Shown here: piece by piece, positions 27,425-37,390 of the stretch
Position numbering within the stretch: the first letter of the stretch is position 1
Layout: each line of letters opens with the position of its first letter
Assembly (NCBI GenBank): GCA_963835595.1
Contig: CAWIGL010000001.1
Coordinates: 1-64,000 of the forward strand
Length of the DNA stretch: 64,000 bases
Source of the DNA: CAWEPK01 sp963835595
GTDB taxonomy: Bacteria; Desulfobacterota; Syntrophorhabdia; Syntrophorhabdales; WCHB1-27
Direction: 5' to 3'
Notes under the pieces: model-generated
What the model saw: only the letters and a program-made list of their open reading frames with translations
Database searches by the model: none
Told to the model about the DNA's origin: nothing
Made by a program: the position numbers and the translations under genes

Positions 27425-28721
27425 GATAACCGTCGGACTGATCGACCTCGCGCTCCTGCTGATCCTATTCCTGACGGGCATCGAGCTGGGCTTCGCCATG
27501 GCCATCATGGGGTTCGTGGGCTTTGCCTACCTCGTCTCCACCTCTGCGGCGTTCAACCTGCTCGCCAAGGACACCTTCGACACCTTTGCGAGCTACGGGT
27601 TCACGGTGATCCCCCTTTTCATCTTCATGGGGCAGATCGCCTTCAACGCGGGCATAGCGAAGAAGCTCTTCGATTCCGCCAATAAATTCATGGGCCATAT
27701 ACCTGGCGGGCTTGCGATAGCGACCGTGGCCGGGGCGACCGTCTTCAAGGCCATCTGCGGCTCATCGCCCGCGACTGCCGCCACGTTCGCGTCCGTGGCC
27801 GTCCCTGAGATGGACCGCTTCGGCTACGCGCGGAAGCTCTCGACTGGCATCGTCGCCACCGTCGGCACGCTCGGCATCCTCATACCGCCCTCCGTGACGC
27901 TGATCGTCTTCGGCGTCATAACGGAGCAGTCGATCGGCAGGCTCTTCATGGCGGGCCTCATACCCGGCCTCCTGATCGCCCTCTTCTTCGTCTTCATCAT
28001 CATCGGCTGGGCGAAGATGAACCCGGCCATAGCCCCGAGAAGCCCGAAGTTCGGCTGGGACGAGCGCATCAAGTCAATGCCTGCCGTCATTTGGCCGATT
28101 ATTATCTTCCTCGTCGTGATAGGCGGACTCCTGAAAGGCTTTTTCACGCCGACGGAGGCAGGCAGCGTAGGCACCGCAGCGGTGCTCGTCTTCGCCATCG
28201 CCCAGCGGTCTCTGGGATGGAAGAATTTCATCAAGGCCGTCGATGAGGCGCTCCGCACTGCCTGCATGGTCATCATGCTCATCGCCGGCTCGGCCGTCCT
28301 CGGCCACTTCATCGCAGTGACGAACATCCCGTCGCTGGCAGCCGACTGGATTGCCGGCCTGCCGCTCCACCGCTACATCGTCATGGTCATCATAGCGATC
28401 TTCTACCTCCTGGGCGGCTCCTTCATCGACGACCTCGCCTTCATGATCCTCGCGACGCCGATCTTCTACCCGGCCATCATCAAGCTGGGCTTCGACCCCA
28501 TGTGGTTCGGCATCATGATAGCGATCACCGTAATGGTGGGGGTCGTGATACCGCCCGTAGCGATCAACGTATTCGTAGTGAAGAACATCACGAAAACCCC
28601 ATTCGGCGTCATTTACAGCGGGGTCTATCCATTCCTTTTGTCACTGGCGTTCATGGGCGTGCTGCTCTTCATATTCCCGTCGATAGCGACGTGGCTGCCG
28701 AACCTGCTCTACCAGAAGTAG
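27417..28721 (+). CDS. dctM: TRAP transporter large permease (DctM family)
   Basis: A 434-residue permease with about twelve membrane segments. FIFMGQIAFNAG, GATVFKAICGSSPATAATF, GTLGILIPPSV and TPTEAGSVG are characteristic DctM motifs. No DctP substrate-binding gene is adjacent: the aminotransferase lies upstream on the other strand and a terminator plus tRNA lie downstream. The binding protein must be encoded elsewhere, and the substrate cannot be named. Confidence 0.94.
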   Translation: MNEITVGLIDLALLLILFLTGIELGFAMAIMGFVGFAYLVSTSAAFNLLAKDTFDTFASYGFTVIPLFIFMGQIAFNAGIAKKLFDSANKFMGHIPGGLAIATVAGATVFKAICGSSPATAATFASVAVPEMDRFGYARKLSTGIVATVGTLGILIPPSVTLIVFGVITEQSIGRLFMAGLIPGLLIALFFVFIIIGWAKMNPAIAPRSPKFGWDERIKSMPAVIWPIIIFLVVIGGLLKGFFTPTEAGSVGTAAVLVFAIAQRSLGWKNFIKAVDEALRTACMVIMLIAGSAVLGHFIAVTNIPSLAADWIAGLPLHRYIVMVIIAIFYLLGGSFIDDLAFMILATPIFYPAIIKLGFDPMWFGIMIAITVMVGVVIPPVAINVFVVKNITKTPFGVIYSGVYPFLLSLAFMGVLLFIFPSIATWLPNLLYQK

Positions 28722-28750
28722 GGAAGGTATAAAGCGAGCATCGGAAATAA

Positions 28751-28792
28751 CCGGTCCCGGATAAGGCCGCATAAGGCTTTGTCCGGGACCGG
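28751..28792 (+). terminator. Hairpin after dctM
   Basis: A stem of 11 base pairs, CCGGTCCCGGA/TCCGGGACCGG, 30 bases after the dctM stop. No T run follows. A second hairpin GGCCGTCCC/GGGACGGCC lies at 28857-28891, before the tRNA promoter. Confidence 0.55.
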
Positions 28793-28900
28793 GGCCTATA
28801 AGAGGCTCTATTTCAGCGATGGGTAAAAGGTCGGCGGCGGCCGGGCGGCAAAAAGGGCGGCCGTCCCTCCAAAAAATTCGGCCGGGACGGCCTCGGACTC

Positions 28901-28929
28901 TTGACTACAGGCATGATAGCGGTTAAAAT
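28901..28929 (+). promoter_or_regulatory. Promoter of tRNA-Phe
   Basis: TTGACT (28901-28906), a 17-base spacer and TAAAAT (28924-28929), placing the start a few bases before the mature tRNA. Confidence 0.65.
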
Positions 28930-28937
28930 TGGGCTGT

Positions 28938-29010
<73 letters not shown>

Positions 29011-29224
29011 CTTTTGATTTTAATAAGTTAGAGATTGTCTGCTTTGAGAGTTCGGCACTCCATCAGAATTTACCCACCAATAGCCCACCGCTCTTAGCTC
29101 ACAGCTCAAAATATCACAAGATATCCGGCTGCCTCTATCCCTGCTCACATCTTTTCGCCTATCGCAAAACGGGATGTGGCATGGGGGGTGCTGCTTTTAT
29201 CCTTCTTGTGTCATGGTAGGTACG

Positions 29225-30409
29225 TCAACTGCAATATTCGGTTTCTTTATTGGCCTTCGTGAATCGCGCGTCCTTTCTGGTATTTCTGAAAGGACTTCCT
29301 AACAAGCTATCAACGGGGGTATAGTCAAGGCCGAAAGCGTCGGCAACGGGCTTGCAGGTAACTCTGCCCTTCACTATATTGGCCCCGGATTTGATCTCAG
29401 AATTCTCTTTCATGGCCCTCTTCCACCCCTTATTTGCTATTTCCAGAGCGTAGGGAAGCGTCGCGTTAGTGAGAGCGACTGTCGATGTTCGGGGAAGGGC
29501 GCCCGGCATGTTTGCTACGCAGTAATGAATCACGTCCTCAACAATATATGTCGGAGACGAATGCGTTGTGGGCACGGATGTCTCGGAGCATCCTCCTTGA
29601 TCGATTGCTACATCAACCAGCACTGCCCCTTTCTTCATGATCTTCAGCATACTCTCTCCAATAATCTTCGGTGCTTTAGCTCCGGGAACGAGAACAGCGC
29701 CGATAACCGCGTCAGATTCGCTGATGATACTACGAACGTTCGAAGGGGTAGACACTAAAAGGAAGCAATTGCGTGGCATAACATCACTCAGGTAACGAAG
29801 CCGATCAAGATTCATATCCAGAATATACACCTTGGCTCCCATGCCGCATGCCATTTTGGCAGCGTTCATCCCTACTATTCCGCCGCCGATAATCCCCACC
29901 GTCCCCGGATCGACGCCCGGGACTCCGGCCAAAAGAACGCCATTTCCGCCCTCACTCCTTTCCAAGTACTTCGCAGCCTCTTGAATAGCCATTCGGCCGG
30001 CCACCTCGCTCATAGGAATCAACAGAGGTAATGAGCCATCCGCTCTCTGAATAGTTTCATAAGCTATGTTGACCGAGCTTCGTCTAATAAGCTCGAGGGT
30101 CAGGTCCCGGGCAGCGGCCAGATGAAGATAGGTAAAAATTATCTGATCTTCCTGAATAAGATCATACTCCTGCGCAATCGGCTCTTTAACGCGTATAATC
30201 ATGTCGGCTCTCTTGAAGATATCTTCTGCTCGATCGATAATTTCGGCACCAACGTCATCATACGCATCGTCCTCGAAGCCGCTGCCCTTTCCTGCGCCTC
30301 TCTGCACCAGCACACCGTGCCCATTCTGTTTCATCACCTCGACGCCGGCGGGTGTCATGGAAACACGGTTCTCCTCTGCTTTCATCTCTTTAAGGATTCC
30401 TATAAGCAT
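29225..30409 (-). CDS. ald: Alanine dehydrogenase
   Basis: NAD-dependent oxidative deamination of L-alanine to pyruvate and ammonia, or the reverse. The 394-residue protein keeps the known catalytic positions: Arg15 (ENRVSMTPAGV), Lys75 (VKEPI) and His96 (TYLHLAA), plus the NAD motif GIIGGGIVGMNAAKMA. It is divergent from the GntR regulator. G+C content is lower than in the housekeeping genes to the left. Together with the aminotransferase at 37.4 kb it could recycle pyruvate as the amino acceptor. Confidence 0.95.
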   Translation of the reverse strand: MLIGILKEMKAEENRVSMTPAGVEVMKQNGHGVLVQRGAGKGSGFEDDAYDDVGAEIIDRAEDIFKRADMIIRVKEPIAQEYDLIQEDQIIFTYLHLAAARDLTLELIRRSSVNIAYETIQRADGSLPLLIPMSEVAGRMAIQEAAKYLERSEGGNGVLLAGVPGVDPGTVGIIGGGIVGMNAAKMACGMGAKVYILDMNLDRLRYLSDVMPRNCFLLVSTPSNVRSIISESDAVIGAVLVPGAKAPKIIGESMLKIMKKGAVLVDVAIDQGGCSETSVPTTHSSPTYIVEDVIHYCVANMPGALPRTSTVALTNATLPYALEIANKGWKRAMKENSEIKSGANIVKGRVTCKPVADAFGLDYTPVDSLLGSPFRNTRKDARFTKANKETEYCS

Positions 30410-30460
30410 AGCAATCTCTCCTCCCTACAATTCTCGCGCCCCATACGGCGAAAAAAAACC

Positions 30461-30508
30461 TTGACAAAAAGTTATGACCAGTTTATTAGTTCATTATGAA
30501 AACAGTTT
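30461..30508 (+). promoter_or_regulatory. Promoter and repeated operator motif between ald and the GntR gene
   Basis: TTGACA (30461-30466), 17 bases, TATTAG (30484-30489). Two direct copies of a TTATGA-N-CAGTTT motif lie at 30472-30484 and 30494-30508; the first occupies the promoter spacer. They are candidate binding sites for the adjacent FadR-type regulator. Confidence 0.45.
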
Positions 30509-30569
30509 GATATTAATGTCAAGAAAAACTTTGGGAGAAATATCCTATGAGACGCCAAGAGGGAAGCTT

Positions 30570-31316
30570 ATGGAGATAGTAAAGTTTAAACCATTGTTCG
30601 TTGAGAGAGCGCCATCTTATATAGAAAAAACGATTAAGGAGACAATTTTGTCAGGGACCCTCAGGCCGGGCGATAAGCTTCCGACAGAAAAGGAAATGGC
30701 GTCGCAGTTTGAAGTAAGCTTGGTTACGTTGCGAGAGGCCTTGAGGGCGTTGGAAACATCGGGCCTGGTCAAAAAAAGAAAGGGGCCGGGGCGGGGACTC
30801 TTCGTATCGGAGATCGATAGGGAGGTTGTAAAGACTAACCTCGGCCAATTCTTGAGCTTCCAGGACTTATCCTCTAAACACCTTTATCAGGTAAGAAAGA
30901 TTATAGAACCGGCTGCAATAAGACTGACCGCCGAGCAGATCGACGGCGACCAACTGGAAAAACTGGAGGAAAACGTATCCTACTGTGAAAGAAAAGTGGC
31001 AAGCGTCGGCTCCGTAATAGAAGAAAGCGACTTTTTCGATCTGGATCGGAAGAATAATGAGTTCCACCGGCTCATCGTCGAGGGCGCGAATAATCCGATA
31101 CTGAATTTGACTCTCGATTATGTTTTTGACTTTTTGGCCGAGTGCGAAACAACTGTTTTGGTGCCGGATGTCAGGTATTCTGTGCAAAATGTTAGAGATC
31201 ATAGGGTAATTCTGGAACACCTAAAGAATAGGGATGGAAAGAGGTGTGAAAAACAGATGATCCTCCATCTCAAAAGGCTGGACGAGCACCTGGAGAAAAT
31301 AAGGTTATCGACATAG
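30570..31316 (+). CDS. GntR-family transcriptional regulator, FadR (FCD) subfamily
   Basis: A 248-residue regulator. The N-terminal winged helix (about 10-75) has LRPGDKLPTEKEMASQFEVS and TLREALRALETSGLV. The C-terminal FCD helical domain (about 95-240) has the metal-ligand pattern of D..FH in DLDRKNNEFHRLI and a late histidine in RDHRVILEHL. The ATG at 30570 gives the family's usual length, with GAGGG upstream; an in-frame start at 30474 is possible. It probably controls ald and the transporter genes in response to their substrate. Confidence 0.9.
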   Translation: MEIVKFKPLFVERAPSYIEKTIKETILSGTLRPGDKLPTEKEMASQFEVSLVTLREALRALETSGLVKKRKGPGRGLFVSEIDREVVKTNLGQFLSFQDLSSKHLYQVRKIIEPAAIRLTAEQIDGDQLEKLEENVSYCERKVASVGSVIEESDFFDLDRKNNEFHRLIVEGANNPILNLTLDYVFDFLAECETTVLVPDVRYSVQNVRDHRVILEHLKNRDGKRCEKQMILHLKRLDEHLEKIRLST

Positions 31317-31337
31317 CCGGCGAAAGGAGGAACGAAA

Positions 31338-31913
31338 ATGCATATCCAAATAAGAAAAACGGTGACCATTACGGAAGAAGTCCGAATGGATGCGGGGAAA
31401 AAGGTGCAGCCTGTCTTAAAGAAAGTGGCTGCGATAGCCATTTTGAAGAACCCTTTCGCGGGCCGGTTTGTGGAGAATTTGGACCTGTTAACCGGCGCTG
31501 GTGAGCAGTTGGGTGCATTACTGACTAAAACGGCGACCGATGCACTGGGCGTACAGGTCGAGAGCTACGGGAAAGGTGCGATTGTCGGGCTGGATGGAGA
31601 AATAGAGCATGCCGCAGCGATCATGCACCCCAAACTGGGTAAGCCCGTGCGGGAGATAATAGGTGGCGGTAAAGCAATAATGCCTGCAACAAAAAAAATC
31701 GGCGGCGCGGGCTGCGAAATTGACGTCCCTGTGCATTATAAGGACGCAATGTACGTGCGTTCCCATATCGATACAATGACTGTCAGCGTGCATGACGCGC
31801 CCCTTCCGGACGAGATACTGCTGGCGATCGTACTGACGAGTTCGGGAAGACCTCATGCGAGAGTTGGGGGGCTGACAAAAGAAGAGGCAAAAAAGGAAGA
31901 CGGGTTGAGATGA
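31338..31913 (+). CDS. Amino acid synthesis family protein (DUF1185)
   Basis: A 191-residue protein of the family named amino acid synthesis (PF06684 as I recall it). Motifs such as AIAILKNPFAGRFVEN, VGLDGEIEHAAAIMHPK, GKAIMPATKKIGGAG and VHYKDAMYVRSHID are typical. Members often accompany transport and catabolic genes for amino or urea-type compounds, but their reaction is not established. It lies 21 bases after the GntR gene, with AAAGGAGG 9 bases before the ATG. Confidence 0.82.
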   Translation: MHIQIRKTVTITEEVRMDAGKKVQPVLKKVAAIAILKNPFAGRFVENLDLLTGAGEQLGALLTKTATDALGVQVESYGKGAIVGLDGEIEHAAAIMHPKLGKPVREIIGGGKAIMPATKKIGGAGCEIDVPVHYKDAMYVRSHIDTMTVSVHDAPLPDEILLAIVLTSSGRPHARVGGLTKEEAKKEDGLR

Positions 31914-31984
31914 TGCGTTTGCCGACACTTTTCAAATTATTTTCGACAATCTATTCACAGATAAAAGGATAAAGGAGAGAAGGT

Positions 31985-32977
31985 ATGGAAAAGTTGGGCA
32001 AAAAAGCGGGGTTCTGTTTGGCGCTTGCTTTATGTGTGGTTTTGGCCTTTTTCATCGTTCCTCTTCGTTCACAAGCAGAGGATGTGTCAAGGTTCCCGAC
32101 CAAGCCCATAACGATGATAGTTGAATGGCCGGCTGGCGGGACCAGCGATCTATCGACGAGAAAAATATCTGAGTTGGCCGGCAAGGTTTTGGGCCAGCCG
32201 ATCATAATCGAGAATAAGGCCGGGGGCGGAGGTGTGATCGGAACAAACGCCATAGCAAAGGCAGACCCGGATGGCTATACTATCGGGCACATATCGCACA
32301 GCCCTCTCGTGATGGTTCCCCATCTAAGACCGGTTCCGTACAATCCCGGGAAAGATTTTTCGTTTATTATGCAATACGCCGAATTCCTATACATTTTTGC
32401 GGTCAAAGCGGATTCGCGCTTTAAATCTTTCAAGGACTATGTGGAGGAAGCGCGTAAGAAACCGGGCACGCTGACCTTTACCTCTACCGGACCCCTAACG
32501 GCTCAGCATATTTTCATGGAGGCGGTTGCGTTAAAAGAACATATAAAGATCACGCACCTTCCGGTTCAGGGGGATCCCGAGTTTATTTCGCAGATTCTCG
32601 GTGGTCATGTAGACGGAGGACTGGGTGCACCTGTCCTTCCTTATATTCGGTCCGGCAAGTTAAGGGGCCTCGGTGTGACCTGCGAGAAGAGGTCTGATTT
32701 GGTCCCGAATATTCCGACCTTTGCGGAAATCGGCTACGACGGGGTTTCGGCCGCCAACTTTCTCGGAATTATAGGTCCGAAAGGCATTGACCCTAAGATA
32801 ATTCAGAAGCTTCAGAACGCGTTCAAAATAGCCTACGGCGATCCATCGTTCAAACAGATGCTGCACACCTTTGGTATGGTTCCCACTTACAGAGACGGTG
32901 ATTCATTCAGGCAGCTCGTATTACGAAACCTCGACGAACAAAGAAAGATATTAAAAACCCTCAAGCTGATAAAATAG
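31985..32977 (+). CDS. tctC: Tripartite tricarboxylate transporter substrate-binding protein (Bug/TctC)
   Basis: A 330-residue periplasmic binding protein with a signal peptide (about 1-32). The family loop PTKPITMIVEWPAGGTSDLSTR and the ENKAGGGGVIGTNAIAKADPDGYTIG region are clear. It would feed the TctAB permease just downstream. Bug proteins bind varied organic acids and amino acids, so the ligand is unknown. AAAGGAGAGAAGG precedes the ATG. Confidence 0.92.
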   Translation: MEKLGKKAGFCLALALCVVLAFFIVPLRSQAEDVSRFPTKPITMIVEWPAGGTSDLSTRKISELAGKVLGQPIIIENKAGGGGVIGTNAIAKADPDGYTIGHISHSPLVMVPHLRPVPYNPGKDFSFIMQYAEFLYIFAVKADSRFKSFKDYVEEARKKPGTLTFTSTGPLTAQHIFMEAVALKEHIKITHLPVQGDPEFISQILGGHVDGGLGAPVLPYIRSGKLRGLGVTCEKRSDLVPNIPTFAEIGYDGVSAANFLGIIGPKGIDPKIIQKLQNAFKIAYGDPSFKQMLHTFGMVPTYRDGDSFRQLVLRNLDEQRKILKTLKLIK

Positions 32978-33029
32978 CCCGGCAGAATGATTGAGGCCAA
33001 TTCTTGACATATAGGATGGCATTTCTATC

Positions 33030-33496
33030 ATGAACAAGAAAGATCTGTTGAGCGCCCTTTTTTTCTTGCCCTGGGACTTTTCCTGGTTCTTGAGTCTTAC
33101 CGGCTTTCGATATGGAGCGAATCAGGTCCGGGGCCCGGCTTCTTCCCTCTTTTTGCGGCTGTTATAATCATCGGATCGAGTATTGCAATCATTGTTCGAT
33201 GTTCGCTTCGTCATTTTAAACAAAAAAAAGAAATTGTTTCTGCGCAGCGTAAGGAGGAGCTGAGCTGGTTCAAGCTGTGCTCGTATGTGGTCCTGATAAT
33301 GGCTTACGGTCTGCTTCTGGAAAAGGTTGGTTTTCTCATCATGTCCACTTTGTTCGTTATCACAACTCTCAAATGTGTCGAAAGACAGAGCTGGAAAATG
33401 ACCCTTTGCACTGGGTTCGTATCTATCGTTGGGGGCTACGTCGTTTTTGTTCATTTCCTTGGCGTCCTCCTCCCCAAGGGCCTGCTAAAGTGGTGA
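33030..33496 (+). CDS. tctB: Tripartite tricarboxylate transporter small permease (TctB), frameshifted
   Basis: The spacer between tctC and tctA encodes a four-helix TctB protein. The ATG at 33030 (MNKKDLLSALFF) and the following membrane segments are in different frames; adding one T to the seven-T run at 33058-33064 restores a 155-residue protein with ESYRLSIWSESGPGPGFFP, a common TctB motif, and a C-terminal VLLPKGLLKW. No start codon exists in the downstream frame near the N-terminus, so a frameshift is the better reading. Confidence 0.75.
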
Positions 33497-33538
33497 TAAG
33501 GTCGTCGAGACCGATGGCCGGGAGCGCTGTATGACTTT

Positions 33539-35089
33539 ATGGACGGCCCAATGATAGAAAATCTCCTGCTGGGATTCAGCGTCTCCCTTTCACTACAGAA
33601 CGTTATCCTATGCTTCATCGGTTGCACATTGGGAACGATGATAGGCGTATTGCCCGGCCTCGGGCCTTCCGCGACAATCGCAATGCTTCTAACCCTGACT
33701 TACAAGCTTGACTTAACGTCGTCCGTCATCATGTTATCGGGGATATACTACGGTGCGCAATACGGTGGCACGATTACTTCGGTACTTTTTAAGATACCCG
33801 GAGAATCATCAACTGTTGCAACCATTTTTGACGGATATACAATGGCGTTGAAGGGGGACGCCGGAAAAGCATTAGGAATTGCCGCGTTTGGCTCTTTTAT
33901 TGCCGGCACGTTTGGAACTATCGTGTTGAGTATTCTCGCCCCGCCTCTTTCCTCCATCGCCCTTATGTTCGGCCCTCCTGAATATACTGCTCTGATGGCG
34001 CTGGGGTTGACGCTGGTGATTTACATTGGTAGCGGATCGCTGCTAAAGGCCGTGCTCATGGGAGCGTCCGGCCTGGCGTTATCGAGCATAGGGATGGATC
34101 CTTTAACGGGTTTTGAAAGATTTACGTTCGGGTCCCAGACGTTGGTCGAGGGCATTAGCATGCCACTAGTCGCAATGGGACTTTTCGGAATCGGTGAAAT
34201 CCTTTACATGGCCGAAAGTAAAGAGGCGAGATCGTCGCGCGACACGGTTAGATGTCCTAGGAGGCTTCGAGAACTTTTGCCGAACCGAAAGGACTGGAGG
34301 CTGAGTATAAGTCCGATCGGCAGGGGAAGCATCATTGGTTTTTTTCTCGGCATATTGCCGGGCGCAGGGGCTACGATCGCCTCTTTCGCATCGTACGCGA
34401 TGGAGAAAAGAATATCGAAGTACCCGGAAAAGTTCGGAACGGGAATGATTGAAGGTGTGGCTGGTCCGGAATCGGCAAATAACTCTGCCGTGAGCGGAGC
34501 CTTCATCCCACTCCTCACCCTCGGTATTCCCTCGAACGTCGTCATGGCCCTTCTCATGGGAGCATTCATGCTCCACGGCGTGATTCCGGGCCCTTTTATC
34601 GTAAGCGAGCACCCGAAGGTTTTCTGGGGACTGATCACCAGTATGTATATCGGGAATGCGATTCTTCTCATCCTAAACATTCCGCTTATCAGATTTTTTG
34701 TAAAGATCATGGAGGTTCCGTACGCACTGCTATCCCCTCTGATCATCATGATCTGCGTCATAGGCGCATACAGCCTAAACTACAATCCATTTGAGGTCGT
34801 CATCATGTTTGTTCTCGGTATTGCAGGTTACCTGGCCAGAAAATTTGACTACGAAGCGGCACCGTTGATGCTGGCCTTCGTTATCGGAGAGGTTTTCGAA
34901 AAATCGATCCGTCAAAGCTTGGTGCTTTCGCATGGAAGTATCTCGATTTTTTTCACGCGTCCCATTTCTCTGGTACTCATATCAACCACCATCATCATGA
35001 TCGGTTCGCCCCTTTTCCGCTTCTTTATCAGGCGTTGGCTGGGTGTGCCGGCGGCGAAGGGCATACGGGACGCGAATTTGCATCTCTGA
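33539..35089 (+). CDS. tctA: Tripartite tricarboxylate transporter large permease (TctA)
   Basis: A 516-residue permease with about twelve membrane segments. TctA motifs are well kept: GTMIGVLPGLGPSATIAML, YYGAQYGGTITSVLFKIPGE, LPGAGATIASFASYAMEK and GVAGPESANNSAVSG...PLLTLGIP. It works with TctB and TctC in sodium- or proton-driven uptake. It is followed after 60 bases by the molybdopterin oxidoreductase. Confidence 0.95.
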   Translation: MDGPMIENLLLGFSVSLSLQNVILCFIGCTLGTMIGVLPGLGPSATIAMLLTLTYKLDLTSSVIMLSGIYYGAQYGGTITSVLFKIPGESSTVATIFDGYTMALKGDAGKALGIAAFGSFIAGTFGTIVLSILAPPLSSIALMFGPPEYTALMALGLTLVIYIGSGSLLKAVLMGASGLALSSIGMDPLTGFERFTFGSQTLVEGISMPLVAMGLFGIGEILYMAESKEARSSRDTVRCPRRLRELLPNRKDWRLSISPIGRGSIIGFFLGILPGAGATIASFASYAMEKRISKYPEKFGTGMIEGVAGPESANNSAVSGAFIPLLTLGIPSNVVMALLMGAFMLHGVIPGPFIVSEHPKVFWGLITSMYIGNAILLILNIPLIRFFVKIMEVPYALLSPLIIMICVIGAYSLNYNPFEVVIMFVLGIAGYLARKFDYEAAPLMLAFVIGEVFEKSIRQSLVLSHGSISIFFTRPISLVLISTTIIMIGSPLFRFFIRRWLGVPAAKGIRDANLHL

Positions 35090-35149
35090 ATTAGAGAAAT
35101 ATATGAGACACGCAAGTAACGTTAAATCTTTTTGGAGGAGGGGCTGAAA

Positions 35150-37334
35150 ATGGAAGAAAAGGTCTTCAAAACATGCTGTTGGGAGTGCTTCAATCACTGC
35201 GGCATACTGGCGCACGTCAAGGACGGAAGAGTTGTAAAAGTAGAAGGCAATCCCGAGCATCCGTACAACAGAGGGTTTATGTGCGTGAAGGGACATCACA
35301 TGCTGGACAACATGTATCACCCCGATCGCCTTTTATTTCCCTTAAAGAAAGTGAAGGGGGGATGGGAACGGATATCTTGGGGAGACGCCTTGGAAGTGAT
35401 TTCAGCCAAGCTGGAGCAAGTTATAAGAAATTTTAGTCCATTGTCTGTATGCGGAGCAAGCGCACATACCGACGCGTACATGGCCGGCATGAGCCTCAGC
35501 CTCTTCCTGAGATCGATCGGCAGTCCGAATATGTTCAGCAATTCAGACGTATGCACAGGTCTCATTCAGGTCGCCGACCAGATAACGGTTGGAGACAGGG
35601 AGACGTCTCTCAAGATAGGTGGAGGAGCGGCGGCAGGTCCCTTCGATTTTGAAAATACCAATTGTCTGTTTATACTCGGCGGCCAAATAGAGGCATCGTT
35701 TCCCTCGCAGTGGAAATTTTTTACCCAGGCAAAAAAAAGAGGGGCGAAAGTAATAGTTGCGGACCCCAGATATACCAAGACCGCGTCACAGGCCGACCTA
35801 TATCTACAAATCAGGCCCGGCACCGATTGCGCGCTGGCATTGGGAATGCTCAACGTGGTCATTAACGAAGGGCTTTACGACAATGCCTTCGTGAACAAAT
35901 GGTGCAGCGGCTTCGGAGAACTGAAAGACCGCGTGCAGGATTATCCGCCGGAGAAAGTTGAAAAAATCACTTGGATACCGGCAGAAAAGATTAAACTGGC
36001 AGCTCATATGTATGCAGAAACAAAACCGGCATGTATCAGTCCCCGGACGGGAAGCCTGCATAACATCAACGGTACGCAGACGGTGCGGGCTTTGGGATCG
36101 ATGGCTGCTATCTGCGGTAATATCGATGTGCCGGGCGGGAACCCTCTCGCGAAGCATCTGCCCGGCTTCACTTCTACTACGACTATCCTTCGAGCAAAAG
36201 AATTCCGCCTTCCGCCCGAAATAGAGGAAAAGGCTTTGGGGGCAAGCTCCTTTCCGTTGTGGACGGGCCCAACCTCAAAACTGTTCGGAGACATTCACAA
36301 TCCTTCGGGCCTCGATGCAATGATCACCGGAAAACCGTACCCTTTAAAGGCCATGATTATAACAGGAGTGAACATCTTAAGCACGTATCCGGACAGCCGA
36401 AAAGTCCTCGAGGCGTTAAAAAAATTGGAGCTTCTTGTCGTCAATGCGTGGTACATGACCCCGACCGCCGAGTTTGCGGACATAATACTTCCCAAAACCC
36501 ACTCGCTGGAAACCGACGACATAGCTATATACATGGGTATGCACAAAGCGATTACCGTTTGTCAGAAGGTCGTGGAGCCTCTTGGAGAGGCGTGGGACGA
36601 CATGAAAATTTTCACTGAGCTGAGAAAGAGGCTGGAGTGGAAAGGATTGGCTCAAAGGAAGTTTCTGCCGTGGGAAGGCGCAGAGGACTATCTGCGGTAT
36701 TTGCTAAAAAATACCGGGTTTACGCTTGAAGAGTTTAGGGAAAAAGGATTTATCCCGATTCCTCAGGACCCTTGGAAGAAGTATGAAACACCAGGTTTTC
36801 GCTTCCCGACGCAATCAGGAAAGATAGAGTCTCTACTCGACCGCACTCGAAAAACTGGGGTTTGATCCGCTACCCTTCTTTCAGGAGCTTCCGGAAAGCG
36901 AAGTTTCTACTCCGGGATTGGCCGGCAGATTCCCGTTAATGCTTATTTCGTCGCGAAGGCTTGCCTTGTCCCATTCACGTTTTCCCGTTTTCCAATGGGC
37001 CAGAGAAATCCACCCCTATCCGGAAGTCGAGATTCATCCAGAGACGGCCAAAGAAAGAGGCATAGTGGATAGAGAATGGGTCTGGATAGATACCCCTAAA
37101 GGGAGATGCAAACAAGTAGCATTAGTGACGGATAAAATCCATCCCTGCGTGGTCAACGCGACTTATGGGTGGTGGTATCCGGAAAAACCCGCCCCGGAAC
37201 ACGGCTGCTTCGAAAATAGTCTGAACGCGATACTATCGTATAGTCCGCCTTACGATCCTCCCACCGGCACACCCACTCTGATGGCCCTTATGTGCGAGAT
37301 AAGTAAAGTAGGCGACTTAGAGGGGCGGCAGTGA
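35150..37334 (+). CDS. Molybdopterin oxidoreductase catalytic subunit, frameshifted
   Basis: A bis-MGD enzyme of the DMSO-reductase family. The N-terminal cluster motif CCWECFNHCGI...GFMCVKG binds a 4Fe-4S cluster, and the C-terminal molydopterin-binding domain includes HPETAKERGIVDREWVWI. A stop at 36863 splits it; removing one base near 36830-36834 joins both parts into 727 residues. The ATG at 35150 has GGAGGAGG upstream. There is no signal peptide, so it is probably cytoplasmic. Substrate is unknown; its neighbours are a TTT transporter and an aminotransferase. Confidence 0.85.
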
Positions 37335-37390
37335 TCGCGGTCCTTAATCGGAATCTGAAATCGAGCAACGAATGAAAAGGAGCAAAAGAT

